From Bacillota bacterium (lineage in GTDB: Bacteria; Bacillota; Clostridia; Lachnospirales; Lachnospiraceae), in NCBI GenBank assembly GCA_023423335.1, contig JAFAFU010000049.1:1-64000 (forward strand): a DNA stretch of 64,000 nucleotides. Direction: 5' to 3'. This document shows positions 16,642-25,929 of this stretch, one piece after another. Position numbers and translations under genes: made by a program. The notes below the pieces were generated by a model, which was given only the letters and a program-made list of their open reading frames with translations, searched no databases and was not told where the DNA came from. Every line of letters starts with the position of its first letter. Positions within the stretch are counted from its first letter, which is position 1.

Positions 16642-17913
16642 TTAATTCAATAAAAATTCAGACAAAACCATATTGCTGATATCAATTCCGTAATCCGTCA
16701 GGCGATAGTAATTCTCTTCTTCCGTCATCAGGCCCTGCTTCATCAGCCGTCCGAGTGCTGAGCCGTATACCTCGGATAAAGTCCTGCCAAATCTTCGATA
16801 AAACTCCTCTTTGCTGATGCCGTCCGTAACCCGTAATCCCAGAAACATGAATTCTTCCATCTGTCCGGATATGTTTAAGGGCTCCACATCTCTCCTTATC
16901 CCTAAACGGTCTTTTCGAATATCATCATCTATAATTCCTCCTTGCTCTTGTTGTGCATTAATTTTATTTTTGCACCACCAATTGCACAAATCGAGATATT
17001 CCGGCATGTTTGAAACATTATGAAATCGGGTATGGCGGATCAGGGAGGAAGCTCCAAGACCTAATCCCAGATAAGCGGTACCCTTCCAGTAACCCAGATT
17101 ATGACGGCATTCATAGCCCGCCCTGGAATAATTCGATATTTCATATCTGTGATAGCCATATTCCTTCAATCGTTCCTTCGTTCTGGCATAAATCAGACGG
17201 TCTTCCTCTTCCCCCGGAAGGGCATCTGCAGCCTGCCGTCCCTCTCCGTAGCGTTCGAAAAACGGAGTGCCTTCTTCAATAATCAGACTGTAGGCCGAGA
17301 TATGCTCCGGTTCCAGCTTCGCAATCCTGTCCAGGGTCAATTCCCAGGATTTAAGAGTCTGGCCCGGCAGCGCCGACATCAGATCCACATTGATATTTAC
17401 AAACCCCATCCTTCTTGCAAGCTTATAATTTTCGAGGAATTGGCTGTAGTCATGAATTCTTCCAAGAAGCTTAAGCTCTTTCTCAACCGTTGACTGGAGG
17501 CCGAAGCTGATGCGGTTAATTCCTGCCTCCTTATATATGGTAAGCTTCTTCTGATCCAGAGTACCCGGATTCACCTCAATTGTTATCTCCGGGAACCGGG
17601 GAACCGCTTCCTCCTCCGATAATGAAAATACCCTCCGTACCTCATCCAGCAGCTTCTTGATATAAACCGCATCCACACAGGAGGGGGTTCCCCCTCCAAT
17701 AAATATTGTGGATACCAGATAATCCTTTGTTCTCCCCTCATAGCTTCTGATTTCAGCCGACAAAGCATCGAAGTATCTCTTTTTTACTGCCTCGTTCGAT
17801 GGGGAGGAAAGAAAATCACAATAGTCACATTTCTTTTCACAGAACGGAATGTGGATATAAAGTTCCAGCTCCTGTTTTTCCGGTATTCTGCTTCTATCCT
17901 TTCTCTGCTCCAT
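16642..17913 (-). CDS. hemW: HemW, radical SAM heme chaperone (formerly HemN-like)
   Basis: Radical SAM protein of the oxygen-independent coproporphyrinogen oxidase family. HemW inserts heme into targets rather than oxidising coproporphyrinogen. YIHIPFCEKKCDYCDF carries the CxxxCxxC cluster motif; TIFIGGGTPSC follows. The C-terminal HemN domain spans roughly residues 290-423. ATG 17913 has GGGAGG seven bases ahead; an ATG five codons upstream overlaps that site. It lies 145 bases after lepA, from which the hairpin at 17946-18012 separates it. Confidence 0.9.
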   Translation of the reverse strand: MEQRKDRSRIPEKQELELYIHIPFCEKKCDYCDFLSSPSNEAVKKRYFDALSAEIRSYEGRTKDYLVSTIFIGGGTPSCVDAVYIKKLLDEVRRVFSLSEEEAVPRFPEITIEVNPGTLDQKKLTIYKEAGINRISFGLQSTVEKELKLLGRIHDYSQFLENYKLARRMGFVNINVDLMSALPGQTLKSWELTLDRIAKLEPEHISAYSLIIEEGTPFFERYGEGRQAADALPGEEEDRLIYARTKERLKEYGYHRYEISNYSRAGYECRHNLGYWKGTAYLGLGLGASSLIRHTRFHNVSNMPEYLDLCNWWCKNKINAQQEQGGIIDDDIRKDRLGIRRDVEPLNISGQMEEFMFLGLRVTDGISKEEFYRRFGRTLSEVYGSALGRLMKQGLMTEEENYYRLTDYGIDISNMVLSEFLLN

Positions 17914-17945
17914 ATGATTTCCTCCCATATATTGAATATTTAATA

Positions 17946-18012
17946 AAAAGGTACTGCAAAGACCGCCTTTCCTTTTATTCTCCGGAAAGAATGCATTTGC
18001 AGCACCTTTTCT
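17946..18012. terminator. Terminator between lepA and hemW
   Basis: AAAAGGTACTGCAAA pairs with TTTGCAGCACCTTTT (one mismatch), with a nested CTTTCC/GGAAAG hairpin in the loop. A- and T-runs flank both sides. Confidence 0.7.
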
Positions 18013-18073
18013 ATATCAGATACCGGCTTAAGGAGTTATACCAGCCGGATCGTCCACTGACATCTATGCCTGT

Positions 18074-19885
18074 TTAGTCCTCATCCAGCTTAAGGACACT
18101 CATGAAGGCTTTCTGCGGTATCTCGACGTTACCTACCTGTCTCATCCTCTTCTTGCCTTCCTTCTGCTTCTCCAGCAGCTTCTTCTTTCTGGTGATGTCG
18201 CCCCCATAACACTTGGCCAGAACATCCTTTCTCATCGCCTTTACGGTTTCCCTGGCAATAACCTTACTCCCGATCGCAGCCTGGATCGGGATTTCAAACA
18301 TCTGGCGCGGTATCTCGTCCTTTAATCTCTCGCACATCCTCCGGCCCCGTTCATATGCACTCTCGGCATGAACTATGAAGGATAGGGCATCCACCTCTTC
18401 CTTATTGATCAGGATGTCCAATCTCACCAGCTCGGACCTTACATAGCCCTTGAGCTCATAATCAAAGGAAGCATAACCCTTGGAACGGGATTTTAAAGCA
18501 TCGAAGAAGTCATAAATAATCTCATTTAACGGCAGCTCGTATTTGAGTAAGGCTCTCGTTGTCTCCATATATTCCATACCCAGATAAACGCCGCGTCTTT
18601 CCTGACAAAGGGTCATAATAGAGCCTACAAACTCAGTCGTAACCATGATTTCGGCAGATACAATCGGCTCCTCCATATAATCGATAACGGAGGGGTCCGG
18701 CATGTTGGAGGGATTGGTAATATCCATCATTGTACCGTCCGTTCTGTGTATCTTATATATAACACCCGGAGCCGTGGTTACCAGATCCAGATTATATTCT
18801 CTTTCCAGCCTCTCCTGAATGATTTCCAGATGAAGAAGCCCCAGGAAGCCGCATCGGAAGCCAAAGCCTAAGGCGGCGGAGGTTTCCGGCTCAAATTGAA
18901 GAGCCGCGTCATTTAATTGAAGCTTTTCCAAAGCATCCCTAAGGTCCGGATATTTTGCACCATCCGCAGGATACATACCGCAGTAGACCATCGGATGTAC
19001 CTTCTTATAACCCGGCAGCGGCTGGTCACAGGGACGTTCCGCATCCGTCACGGTATCACCGACTCTGGTGTCCTTCACATTCTTCAGGCTGGCTGTGATA
19101 TATCCAACGGTTCCGGCAGTCAGCTCCTCCGTAGGTACAAATTGACCGGGACCGAAAATACCCACCTCAACCACCTCCGAAACAGCCCCGGTAGCCATCA
19201 TCTTAATCATGGTACCTTTTCTTACGCTGCCCTCCTTAATTCGGCAGAATATGATCACTCCCCGGTAGGAGTCATAGAGAGAGTCAAAAATCAATGCCTT
19301 CAGCGGTGCGTCAGCATCACCGTTCGGGGCCGGAAGCTTCGCAACAATCTGTTCCAATACCTGATCAATATTAATCCCCTGCTTGGCAGAGATCAACGGT
19401 GCATCATGAGCCTCGATGCCGATGACATCTTCTATCTCCGCAACAACCCGTTCCGGATCGGCGCTGGGAAGGTCGATCTTATTGATTACCGGAAGGATAT
19501 CCAAATTATGATCAATGGCCAGATATACATTGGCCAGGGTCTGGGCCTCAATTCCCTGGGCGGCATCCACAACTAAAATTGCACCTTCACAGGCCGCCAG
19601 GCTTCTGGAAACTTCATAATTAAAATCCACATGTCCCGGTGTATCAATCAGGTTAAAAATATATTCCTCACCGTTTCTGCTTTTATAAACGGTCCGTACA
19701 GTCTGAGCTTTAATGGTAATACCCCGTTCGCGTTCCAGATCCATATTGTCAAGCACCTGTGACTGCATCTCGCGGCTGGTCAGCAACCCTGTCATCTCTA
19801 TGATACGGTCTGCCAGGGTTGACTTGCCATGGTCAATATGGGCAATAATACAGAAATTTCTTATTTTACTTTGGTCTATGGACAT
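18074..19885 (-). CDS. lepA: Elongation factor 4 (LepA)
   Basis: Ribosome-bound GTPase affecting translation initiation and elongation, structurally like EF-G. G1 AHIDHGKSTLADR, G3 DTPGHVDF, G4 NKIDLPS. Domains II, III and V follow, and the LepA-specific C-terminal domain has the conserved CYGGDITRKKKLLEKQKEGK. 603 residues. ATG 19885 has AGGAGG ahead and begins the family-like MSIDQSKIRNFCIIAHID; the open frame extends 40 codons upstream without homology. It is immediately downstream of spoIIP. Confidence 0.96.
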   Translation of the reverse strand: MSIDQSKIRNFCIIAHIDHGKSTLADRIIEMTGLLTSREMQSQVLDNMDLERERGITIKAQTVRTVYKSRNGEEYIFNLIDTPGHVDFNYEVSRSLAACEGAILVVDAAQGIEAQTLANVYLAIDHNLDILPVINKIDLPSADPERVVAEIEDVIGIEAHDAPLISAKQGINIDQVLEQIVAKLPAPNGDADAPLKALIFDSLYDSYRGVIIFCRIKEGSVRKGTMIKMMATGAVSEVVEVGIFGPGQFVPTEELTAGTVGYITASLKNVKDTRVGDTVTDAERPCDQPLPGYKKVHPMVYCGMYPADGAKYPDLRDALEKLQLNDAALQFEPETSAALGFGFRCGFLGLLHLEIIQERLEREYNLDLVTTAPGVIYKIHRTDGTMMDITNPSNMPDPSVIDYMEEPIVSAEIMVTTEFVGSIMTLCQERRGVYLGMEYMETTRALLKYELPLNEIIYDFFDALKSRSKGYASFDYELKGYVRSELVRLDILINKEEVDALSFIVHAESAYERGRRMCERLKDEIPRQMFEIPIQAAIGSKVIARETVKAMRKDVLAKCYGGDITRKKKLLEKQKEGKKRMRQVGNVEIPQKAFMSVLKLDED

Positions 19886-20010
19886 CTTGTTCCTCCTGAG
19901 TATTTCGTTCTTGACAATGGCAAGGCTCGTCCATCCCCGCCCTGAAATAAAGCGGATTACTCCGCTTACCGTGTACATTATATCATACCGGTTTCCCAGT
20001 GGCAAGATAC

Positions 20011-21438
20011 TTACGAACCGCCCTGCAGTACCTCATCAAGTACGTCTGCCAGGGGTTCCATAGCGTTCATTGCAGATTCCAGGGTATTTTCCTCGGTACC
20101 GAGTTCGACCAGAATACTCTTTGGACGTAGATGCAGGTTGTACCGATAGCTCTTCAGGTAATTGCGGTAAAACAGCCCCGGATATTTTTCCAGGGACTTT
20201 AACTGCAGCTGCAGGCTGAAGGCCAGGTTATCCTGAAGGTTCGGATTTTCCAAATCTTCACGCGGTCCGCTTAAGTTTCTGCTGAGTCCGTTGAACAGCA
20301 TGATTTGTGCCGTTTCTTTTCCATCCAACATGGTGGAGCGTTTCCCCCCCGCGTCTCTATGCAGATCAATCAAGACCTCAATGGTCGGATTTTCCTCCAG
20401 GATTTTAAGAACTCCGTCCTCCGCATAATTATATGCCTTATTTCGATTAAGTCTGCCGCCCATCATATCATAGATAGAGGTATCATGGATCACATGATAG
20501 CCATAATCCTCCTCCAGTATTTTGGCAAGATAGGTGCCCACGCCGACTACTGTATCATCGGATACTCCTGTCCTGCTGTCAATAAAGGCTTCCTGGGAAT
20601 GGGTATGATATATCAGGATCTGCGGCTCATCATTGCCCTGTTTTATCGACATATCCTTACCGAGCATCACCTCGGCGTCAAAAAGACTATCCATTACCTT
20701 GGTATCCCCGTCAACTATATAAAAATTGCTGATCAGAAAGTTGATATTCTTCAACTGCTCCATTGTAAATGTATTCCCGATGCTGGATCTCATGGCTTCC
20801 ATCGCAGAGCCCTCGCCGCCCGCAAAGGTTGCTTCCGACTCCTCAAAATAGATTTCTCCCTCCAACACTCCGACCGGCATCTGGGCATATGTAGTATTAT
20901 CCGATTTTATTCCTGCGGATACAAGATTTTGGAAGCTGTTCCGATCAAAGGCAGCTCCGTTGGTTAGTATGTATTCCTTCGACACCTTTCCTTCCGTTAT
21001 ATCCCGGAAGCCGATGCCTCCGATGGGATGCTTCTCTGTTGACTTTTGTTCCGTATCCACCGTCGCAGAACCTTCCGCTATATTGCGTGCTTCGTCACCG
21101 GTTTGATACCTGCCGGAGTTATTCAGTAAGGCTTCCAGAGAACGGTTTTCCTTGGTAAATTCATATAATGCATATTCCTGCGTCAGTAATCTCATTAGAA
21201 AATCCTTAGATTCTTTTTCCTCGGAATGGTAACCAATCAGGGAGGCGCCGGATTCCATGACATTGATGCAAAGCTTTGACATAATCAGTGACCCCAGATT
21301 ATGATCAGCTTGGCCTATTTCATCCGATAAGGACAGAGTAAGCAGACGCATAGATAAGCATACCAAAATAATGGCAATGCAGATCACTGCCGGTATACGA
21401 AGCTTTCCTCTGTCCTTGCTATTTCTTAATCTGCTCAT
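20011..21438 (-). CDS. spoIIP: Stage II sporulation protein P
   Basis: Peptidoglycan amidase/endopeptidase of the DMP complex (SpoIID-SpoIIM-SpoIIP) that drives engulfment during sporulation. It has an N-terminal membrane anchor (about residues 14-38), a linker, and a catalytic domain with ILIYHTHSQEAF (zinc-ligand-like HTHxxE) and DLHRDAGGKRS. 475 residues. ATG 21438 follows GGAGG; ten extra upstream codons are unlikely. It follows gpr in the conserved clostridial order but is separated by the inverted repeat at 21523-21809. Its presence with gpr indicates an endospore former. Confidence 0.93.
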   Translation of the reverse strand: MSRLRNSKDRGKLRIPAVICIAIILVCLSMRLLTLSLSDEIGQADHNLGSLIMSKLCINVMESGASLIGYHSEEKESKDFLMRLLTQEYALYEFTKENRSLEALLNNSGRYQTGDEARNIAEGSATVDTEQKSTEKHPIGGIGFRDITEGKVSKEYILTNGAAFDRNSFQNLVSAGIKSDNTTYAQMPVGVLEGEIYFEESEATFAGGEGSAMEAMRSSIGNTFTMEQLKNINFLISNFYIVDGDTKVMDSLFDAEVMLGKDMSIKQGNDEPQILIYHTHSQEAFIDSRTGVSDDTVVGVGTYLAKILEEDYGYHVIHDTSIYDMMGGRLNRNKAYNYAEDGVLKILEENPTIEVLIDLHRDAGGKRSTMLDGKETAQIMLFNGLSRNLSGPREDLENPNLQDNLAFSLQLQLKSLEKYPGLFYRNYLKSYRYNLHLRPKSILVELGTEENTLESAMNAMEPLADVLDEVLQGGS

Positions 21439-21522
21439 TACTGCCTCCAAACCAGGTTTCTGATACACCTCAATTCAGACCTGATTCATTATATTCAGAA
21501 AGCTTGTTTTTAGTACCTGTCT

Positions 21523-21809
21523 TATATTATGATTCGGGTGTCAAAAGCTAATTTAAAAATATGGTTCGTCAATTTGCACAATTCAGATAGTAATAGCGTG
21601 ATACAAAACATAGTTCATTCGCAGCACGCTTTTGCTTGGATGAAGTACGTAGTGGTACGTAAGGCCCTAAAACACAGGCCCTAAGTACCAACGACTTCAT
21701 AACAGCTGCTCATCAAACCATGTTCTGCATCACTTTAATATCGTTAGTGAATGTGCAAATTGACGAACCATGATGCTCGAAGGGCTTTTGATACCTGAAT
21801 CATATTATG
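21523..21809. repeat. Long imperfect inverted repeat between gpr and spoIIP
   Basis: The left arm from 21523 and the right arm ending at 21809 pair over most of their length. The outer block is ATTATGATTCGGGTGTCAAAAGC-like versus its complement. ATGGTTCGTCAATTTGCACA at 21561-21580 has an exact 20-base complement near 21752-21771. Further blocks around CATAGTTCATTCGCAGC and GATGAAGTACG follow, with a centre holding the direct repeat GGCCCTAA. The right end includes the gpr stop codon. It looks like a miniature inverted-repeat element, or a very long RNA hairpin after gpr. Confidence 0.75.
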
Positions 21810-22716
21810 CCGATTGAGAAAAACAGGAATTCAATGCTTCCGATACGGTATAACTGATCCGTTTGATTGATTCATCAATATTTTTCGGGGTAACAAACAT
21901 ATTTTCCATCTGCTGGCCATTGACCTCCGATATGAATTTATGGATTTCCTCTTCGGAAAAATCGCTGTTCTCCATATATTTTGTCAGAGTATCCGCAACA
22001 ATTGTACCGGCATCCACCACCGTGGGAACCCCCAGGGCAATCACCTTCGTACCGAGACTTTCCTCATTCAGGGCTTTTCTGTTATTCCCGATACCGGAGC
22101 CGGGGCTGATTCCCGTATCGGCTAACTGTACGGTCGTATTCAGCCGGCTGACGCTTCTGGACGCCAGGGCATCGATTGCAATGATCAGTTTCGGCTTTGT
22201 CTCCTCCACAATCCCCTTCACTATCTCCTGCGCCTCCATACCGGTCTGCGCCATGACCCCGGGAGATATGGCACTGACATTGCCGAGACGGTTCTTATCC
22301 TTGAATTCGGTTCCGTATTCCTTGATCAGATGTCTGGTAACAAACAGGTTGTCAACCACCTGGGGACCCAGCGCATCCGGTGTTACCTCCCGGTTGCCGA
22401 GACCGACGACCAGCACCTCTTCTTTTTTTAGATTTCCTGCCAATTTTCGTAAATTCGCGGCAATCGCATCCGCAACCGGCTTATGGTAATCCTCGTCTGA
22501 TCTGGCTAATTCAGGAGCCTCTATCGTAATATAGGTCCCCATCGGCTTCTGCATAGCCTTGGCCCCCCTCTCATCCTTGATCTCCACCGTAGATACTCTG
22601 ATTTTATTCGTTTCGTCATAATCCTCGGTCAGAATTACCCCTTTAATCTCCACATTATCCTCTGGAAAGCTTTCTCTGACCTCCAGTGCCAAATCTGTCC
22701 TTATTTTTTTCTCCAT
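21805..22716 (-). CDS. gpr: Germination protease (spore protease GPR)
   Basis: Initiates degradation of small acid-soluble spore proteins during germination (peptidase family A25). It is made as a zymogen; the propeptide is the first seven or so residues, ending before TDLALEVRE, the usual self-processing site. Conserved segments include VVGLGNREVTPDALGP and IIAIDALASRS, and TGISPGSGIGNNRKALNEE. 303 residues, slightly short. ATG 22716 follows AGGAG. I do not see a convincing sigma-G promoter upstream. The stop codon falls within the outer edge of the inverted repeat. Confidence 0.95.
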   Translation of the reverse strand: MEKKIRTDLALEVRESFPEDNVEIKGVILTEDYDETNKIRVSTVEIKDERGAKAMQKPMGTYITIEAPELARSDEDYHKPVADAIAANLRKLAGNLKKEEVLVVGLGNREVTPDALGPQVVDNLFVTRHLIKEYGTEFKDKNRLGNVSAISPGVMAQTGMEAQEIVKGIVEETKPKLIIAIDALASRSVSRLNTTVQLADTGISPGSGIGNNRKALNEESLGTKVIALGVPTVVDAGTIVADTLTKYMENSDFSEEEIHKFISEVNGQQMENMFVTPKNIDESIKRISYTVSEALNSCFSQSA

Positions 22717-22799
22717 GAGACAATCTCCTATTGACTTAGTTTCGTAAATTCTCTTGTTTTATGAAGTATATCTTTTGCCTAAGTTTCTAAAAATATGTA

Positions 22800-22828
22800 T
22801 TGACAGAATAGTTTAGATGGACTACTAT
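22800..22828 (+). promoter_or_regulatory. Sigma-A promoter of rpsT
   Basis: TTGACA (22800-22805), 17-base spacer, TACTAT (22823-22828), with an overlapping TATAAT five bases further. It leaves a leader of about 140 bases before rpsT, long enough for the autoregulation known for S20 genes. Confidence 0.6.
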
Positions 22829-22973
22829 ATAATAGTATGTTTTCATTAGAACGTCCGTGTCCGGATTTAATGAGACAAGAATTCGAAACCAACATCCAGG
22901 CCCGGCAGCCCACTCTCAAAACGTTGCCCTTGGAATACCGGTTGGTCCATTATATTTTATTGGAGGTGTAATA

Positions 22974-23237
22974 TTGGCTAACATTAAATCTGCTAAGAAG
23001 AGAATTTTAGTAAACGAGAAAAAGGCTGAAAGAAATAAGTCCATCAAGTCTAAGGTGAAGACTATGGTGAAGAAGGTTGATGCTGCTGTTGCTGCCGGTG
23101 ACAAGGCACGCGCTAATACCGCTTTAGTCGAAGCTGTTTCTGAACTTGGCAAAGCATGTTCTAAGGGTGTATACCACAAGAATACGGTTGCAAGAAAGGT
23201 TTCTCGTATCACCAAAGCTGTTAATAAACTTGCATAA
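22974..23237 (+). CDS. rpsT: 30S ribosomal protein S20
   Basis: Primary 16S rRNA-binding protein of the small subunit. The product reads (M)ANIKSAKKRILVNEKK and continues as a basic three-helix protein of 87 residues, the standard length. The start codon is TTG (22974-22976), eight bases after GGAGG; no ATG in frame gives a family-like start. An upstream in-frame ATG at 22857 would add 39 unlikely residues. TTG starts on S20 are known and can take part in its translational autocontrol. Transcribed divergently from gpr and closed by a strong terminator. Confidence 0.94.
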   Translation: MANIKSAKKRILVNEKKAERNKSIKSKVKTMVKKVDAAVAAGDKARANTALVEAVSELGKACSKGVYHKNTVARKVSRITKAVNKLA

Positions 23238-23241
23238 TAAT

Positions 23242-23269
23242 AGGCTGTCCTTAGGGACAGCCTTTTTTT
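23242..23269 (+). terminator. Terminator of rpsT
   Basis: AGGCTGTCC, TTA, GGGACAGCCT followed by a run of seven T. Confidence 0.92.
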
Positions 23270-23291
23270 GTGTAAAAGCAAGGTATATAAA

Positions 23292-23336
23292 GTAAAACCC
23301 TGCGAATTCTGCTTTCATGAATTCGCAGGGTTTTAC
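23292..23336 (-). terminator. Terminator of the YcdB/SLH gene
   Basis: A perfect 18-bp stem (GTAAAACCCTGCGAATTC and its complement) with a nine-base loop, directly after the stop at 23341. A-rich and T-rich flanks make it usable from both sides. Confidence 0.85.
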
Positions 23337-23340
23337 TTAT

Positions 23341-25650
23341 TTAATAAATTCCTTCTCTCTGTACTTTAATGAAGCTCATAATCAGTTCGACGGCTTCCGC
23401 TCTGGTTACGTTTTGCTTCGGCAGGAAATTGTTATCCGCATTTGCTCCCATTAAGGCAAGACCTTTTGCCAGGGCAACTGCCCCTCTGTAATCCGATCTG
23501 ATATCATATTCGTCTGCAAACCCGGTATTATAAATTCCCTGGAGGCCGGCCAGCTTTTTCAGTCCCAGCTTATCAATTAAGCGGTAGGCTACCTCTTCAC
23601 GGGTGAGGAGTTTATCTGCCGTACCGGTATTGCTCTCCTCCGGATAATAATATCCGACCTGAGAAAGCAGGGTGTCGAATTCTTTCGCCGTGATGGCTTT
23701 GGTCGGATAGAATTGATTCCCTTCAAAGCCGATATTCATATCAGCCAGTAATAATATCTTCCTGTTCTCCGGTGTATCCGGTACATCCTCATAGGTAAAG
23801 GTTTTCGTCTTTGTATAAACAGTACCGTCATAATTCAGCTGTTCTCCGGTAAAGGGTGAAATATACTGCGGATTTACATCCGGGCGGTAAACCAGTCTGA
23901 TTTCGTATTGAACCGAATATGCCTCCGAGTCATCATAATATTTCTTTTCACCACGGTAATTCGGATCGTAGATATTAACCTGATTGATCTCATATACCAG
24001 GTGATAGCCCTCCTTGGCAAGATATGCATCCAGTGCCTTATCTGCTGTCATGGCAGCCTTCGGTGATTCAAAATTAATCGAGTCATCCCAATTGGTGCTA
24101 AAGGAATAAATTTTACCGGTTACTCCGTCTACGGAACCGTAGATACCGTTATATCCAAATTCTATTCCTTCATTGACCCTGTTGTATTGGTAGCGATAGC
24201 CGCCGTACACCGGAACATTTCCTTCTTTATAGTAGGCCACATAATCCTCCGCGGTATTTACCAGCTTCGTATTCTTAAAGCGGCTGTTTACCTGTTCCTT
24301 AAGGAAGGTCTCAAGAACTTTACGGCTTTCTTCATTGCTATATTTCACATTGACCGTTTTCCACTTATTTTCCTTATTATCATAGTTACTCTTAATACTT
24401 GCGTAGAAGCTTAGGATCTTCCCGGTCTTAGCGTCTACGGCTGCGCTGGCATAAGCACGGTAAGTGTCCGTATCCTTCTCATAGTTTACCGGTCTGGCAT
24501 CCCTCAGATCAATGTTCCATACATAGGAGCCTTCCTTGCCGGTTCTGTCGTAGGATTTACTCAGATATGCATTGTAACTGATCAGGCTGTCATCGATATA
24601 GAGAGCTTTATTTCCCGTAACAAGCTCAATTGCCTTATCCTTTGTTATCAGCTTCTCCAGCTCATTGATCTTGGCAATCTCTTCCTCCGTCAAAGAAATG
24701 CTGCCACTGCCGTTCAAAGCCATTTTATTTGCAGTTGCGGAGCCCGCATCCATCTCTGCTTCATCTTTACTTGTTTGATTCCTCTGGATCCATTCTGACT
24801 TGTTCAGGTAAACCTCACCGGTTTTCGCATTAATCGAGATATAGGAAGGCTCCGGTGTATAGACAAGGAACGCCTTCTGCGTATAACTACTGCTGATGCT
24901 GTCATAAATCCGATAATAATTCATCTGATAGATCAGGTTCATCTTAAGGTTTTTCTTTAAAATGTCGGTTGCCTGATTCTTTGTCAATACCGCATCTGCG
25001 GAAGGGACCTCCACATCATACAGCCATGAAATGGATGCTCCCTGTACCTTTCCGGTAACACTGTCGACCGATACGGTAACCGTATTATCCGGTAAGCTGA
25101 TCCCATTCTCAATTCTCTGATAGCTGTAAAAATATGTTCCGCTATAGATACCGTTGTAAGTCGATGAAAGATATTCCAGCTTTGGTGCCACCTCAGGCGC
25201 GATCTGCTTAATGAACTCTTCTGCCTTTGATTTCAGCTCGCTCTTAAGATAAACCGGCAGATTGTCGCGCTTTTGGCTATAATCATAATTGTTGTAATAG
25301 GTGATATGGTAAGCCTGATCGCAGTCTACCTGGATGTAGCTGTGATCCGAAGGATTTCTCCAGGATAAACTCCAATAGGATGCCTCATAGGAATTTGATT
25401 GCGAGAAGTAATAATCAAACTCCGAATATTCCTTCGGTATCGTAATCTTTGCTTTTACCGCCTTAATTGCTTTCTCCAGGGCTTTATCGGAGGTGTCCTT
25501 CGTTACGGGAGCCGGTGAACTGATTATCTCGGCTGAGATTGGTTTAACGGAAGACTCGGCCGCCGCTAAACTTGTCCCCAGGGAACCCCCTCCGGGAAGT
25601 GATGTCACCAGCATTGCACCGCATAACAGCAATGTAATTATTTTCTTCAT
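23341..25650 (-). CDS. YcdB/YcdC-repeat surface protein with SLH domains
   Basis: Secreted 769-residue protein. Signal peptide about residues 1-30. Two large YcdB/PepSY-like units follow (about 35-310 and 330-600), each with the recurring pattern NAKTGEVYLN / VDSVTGKVQG / SPFTGEQLNYDG. At the C-terminus (about 640-769) are S-layer homology motifs such as ADEYDIRSDYRGAVALAKGL and NFLPKQNVTRAEAVELIMSF, which anchor proteins to cell-wall polymer. PepSY-type units are thought to inhibit proteases or shape the local cell-wall environment; the exact role is unknown. It is monocistronic with a strong terminator. Confidence 0.8.
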   Translation of the reverse strand: MKKIITLLLCGAMLVTSLPGGGSLGTSLAAAESSVKPISAEIISSPAPVTKDTSDKALEKAIKAVKAKITIPKEYSEFDYYFSQSNSYEASYWSLSWRNPSDHSYIQVDCDQAYHITYYNNYDYSQKRDNLPVYLKSELKSKAEEFIKQIAPEVAPKLEYLSSTYNGIYSGTYFYSYQRIENGISLPDNTVTVSVDSVTGKVQGASISWLYDVEVPSADAVLTKNQATDILKKNLKMNLIYQMNYYRIYDSISSSYTQKAFLVYTPEPSYISINAKTGEVYLNKSEWIQRNQTSKDEAEMDAGSATANKMALNGSGSISLTEEEIAKINELEKLITKDKAIELVTGNKALYIDDSLISYNAYLSKSYDRTGKEGSYVWNIDLRDARPVNYEKDTDTYRAYASAAVDAKTGKILSFYASIKSNYDNKENKWKTVNVKYSNEESRKVLETFLKEQVNSRFKNTKLVNTAEDYVAYYKEGNVPVYGGYRYQYNRVNEGIEFGYNGIYGSVDGVTGKIYSFSTNWDDSINFESPKAAMTADKALDAYLAKEGYHLVYEINQVNIYDPNYRGEKKYYDDSEAYSVQYEIRLVYRPDVNPQYISPFTGEQLNYDGTVYTKTKTFTYEDVPDTPENRKILLLADMNIGFEGNQFYPTKAITAKEFDTLLSQVGYYYPEESNTGTADKLLTREEVAYRLIDKLGLKKLAGLQGIYNTGFADEYDIRSDYRGAVALAKGLALMGANADNNFLPKQNVTRAEAVELIMSFIKVQREGIY

Positions 25651-25814
25651 ATCATATCTCCTTTCATAATGCTTTTAGGTGTAATCCAACCCTTTCGTCC
25701 ATTAGACGAAGAAATATCTGCCATGGTTTCATTATTTTATAAGCTTTATAAATATTTTACCACGAATACATGTTTTTTACTATTGGAAACAGGACATGGA
25801 ATTTATAAAAATGA

Positions 25815-25846
25815 AGTAAATATGACGTGTATATGTCATATTTACT
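25815..25846. promoter_or_regulatory. Operator-like palindrome upstream of the GNAT-YoaP gene
   Basis: AGTAAATATGAC, eight bases, GTCATATTTACT: a perfect 12-bp inverted repeat. It sits upstream of TATACT (25851-25856), a possible -10 box for the plus-strand gene at 25930, and between divergent genes. It looks like a repressor site; the regulator is not identified here. Confidence 0.55.
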
Positions 25847-25929
25847 ATGATATACTGGTTCTATGATATCGCCCGGAAGCTGCAGGATACATAAAAAGGA
25901 TTAAATCGAATCACAGGAGGGAAAATAGA

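Noticed and set aside
21481..21804. Simple rho-independent terminator between gpr and spoIIP
   Set aside because: The arms are far too long and have no T-run; an element or extended hairpin fits better.
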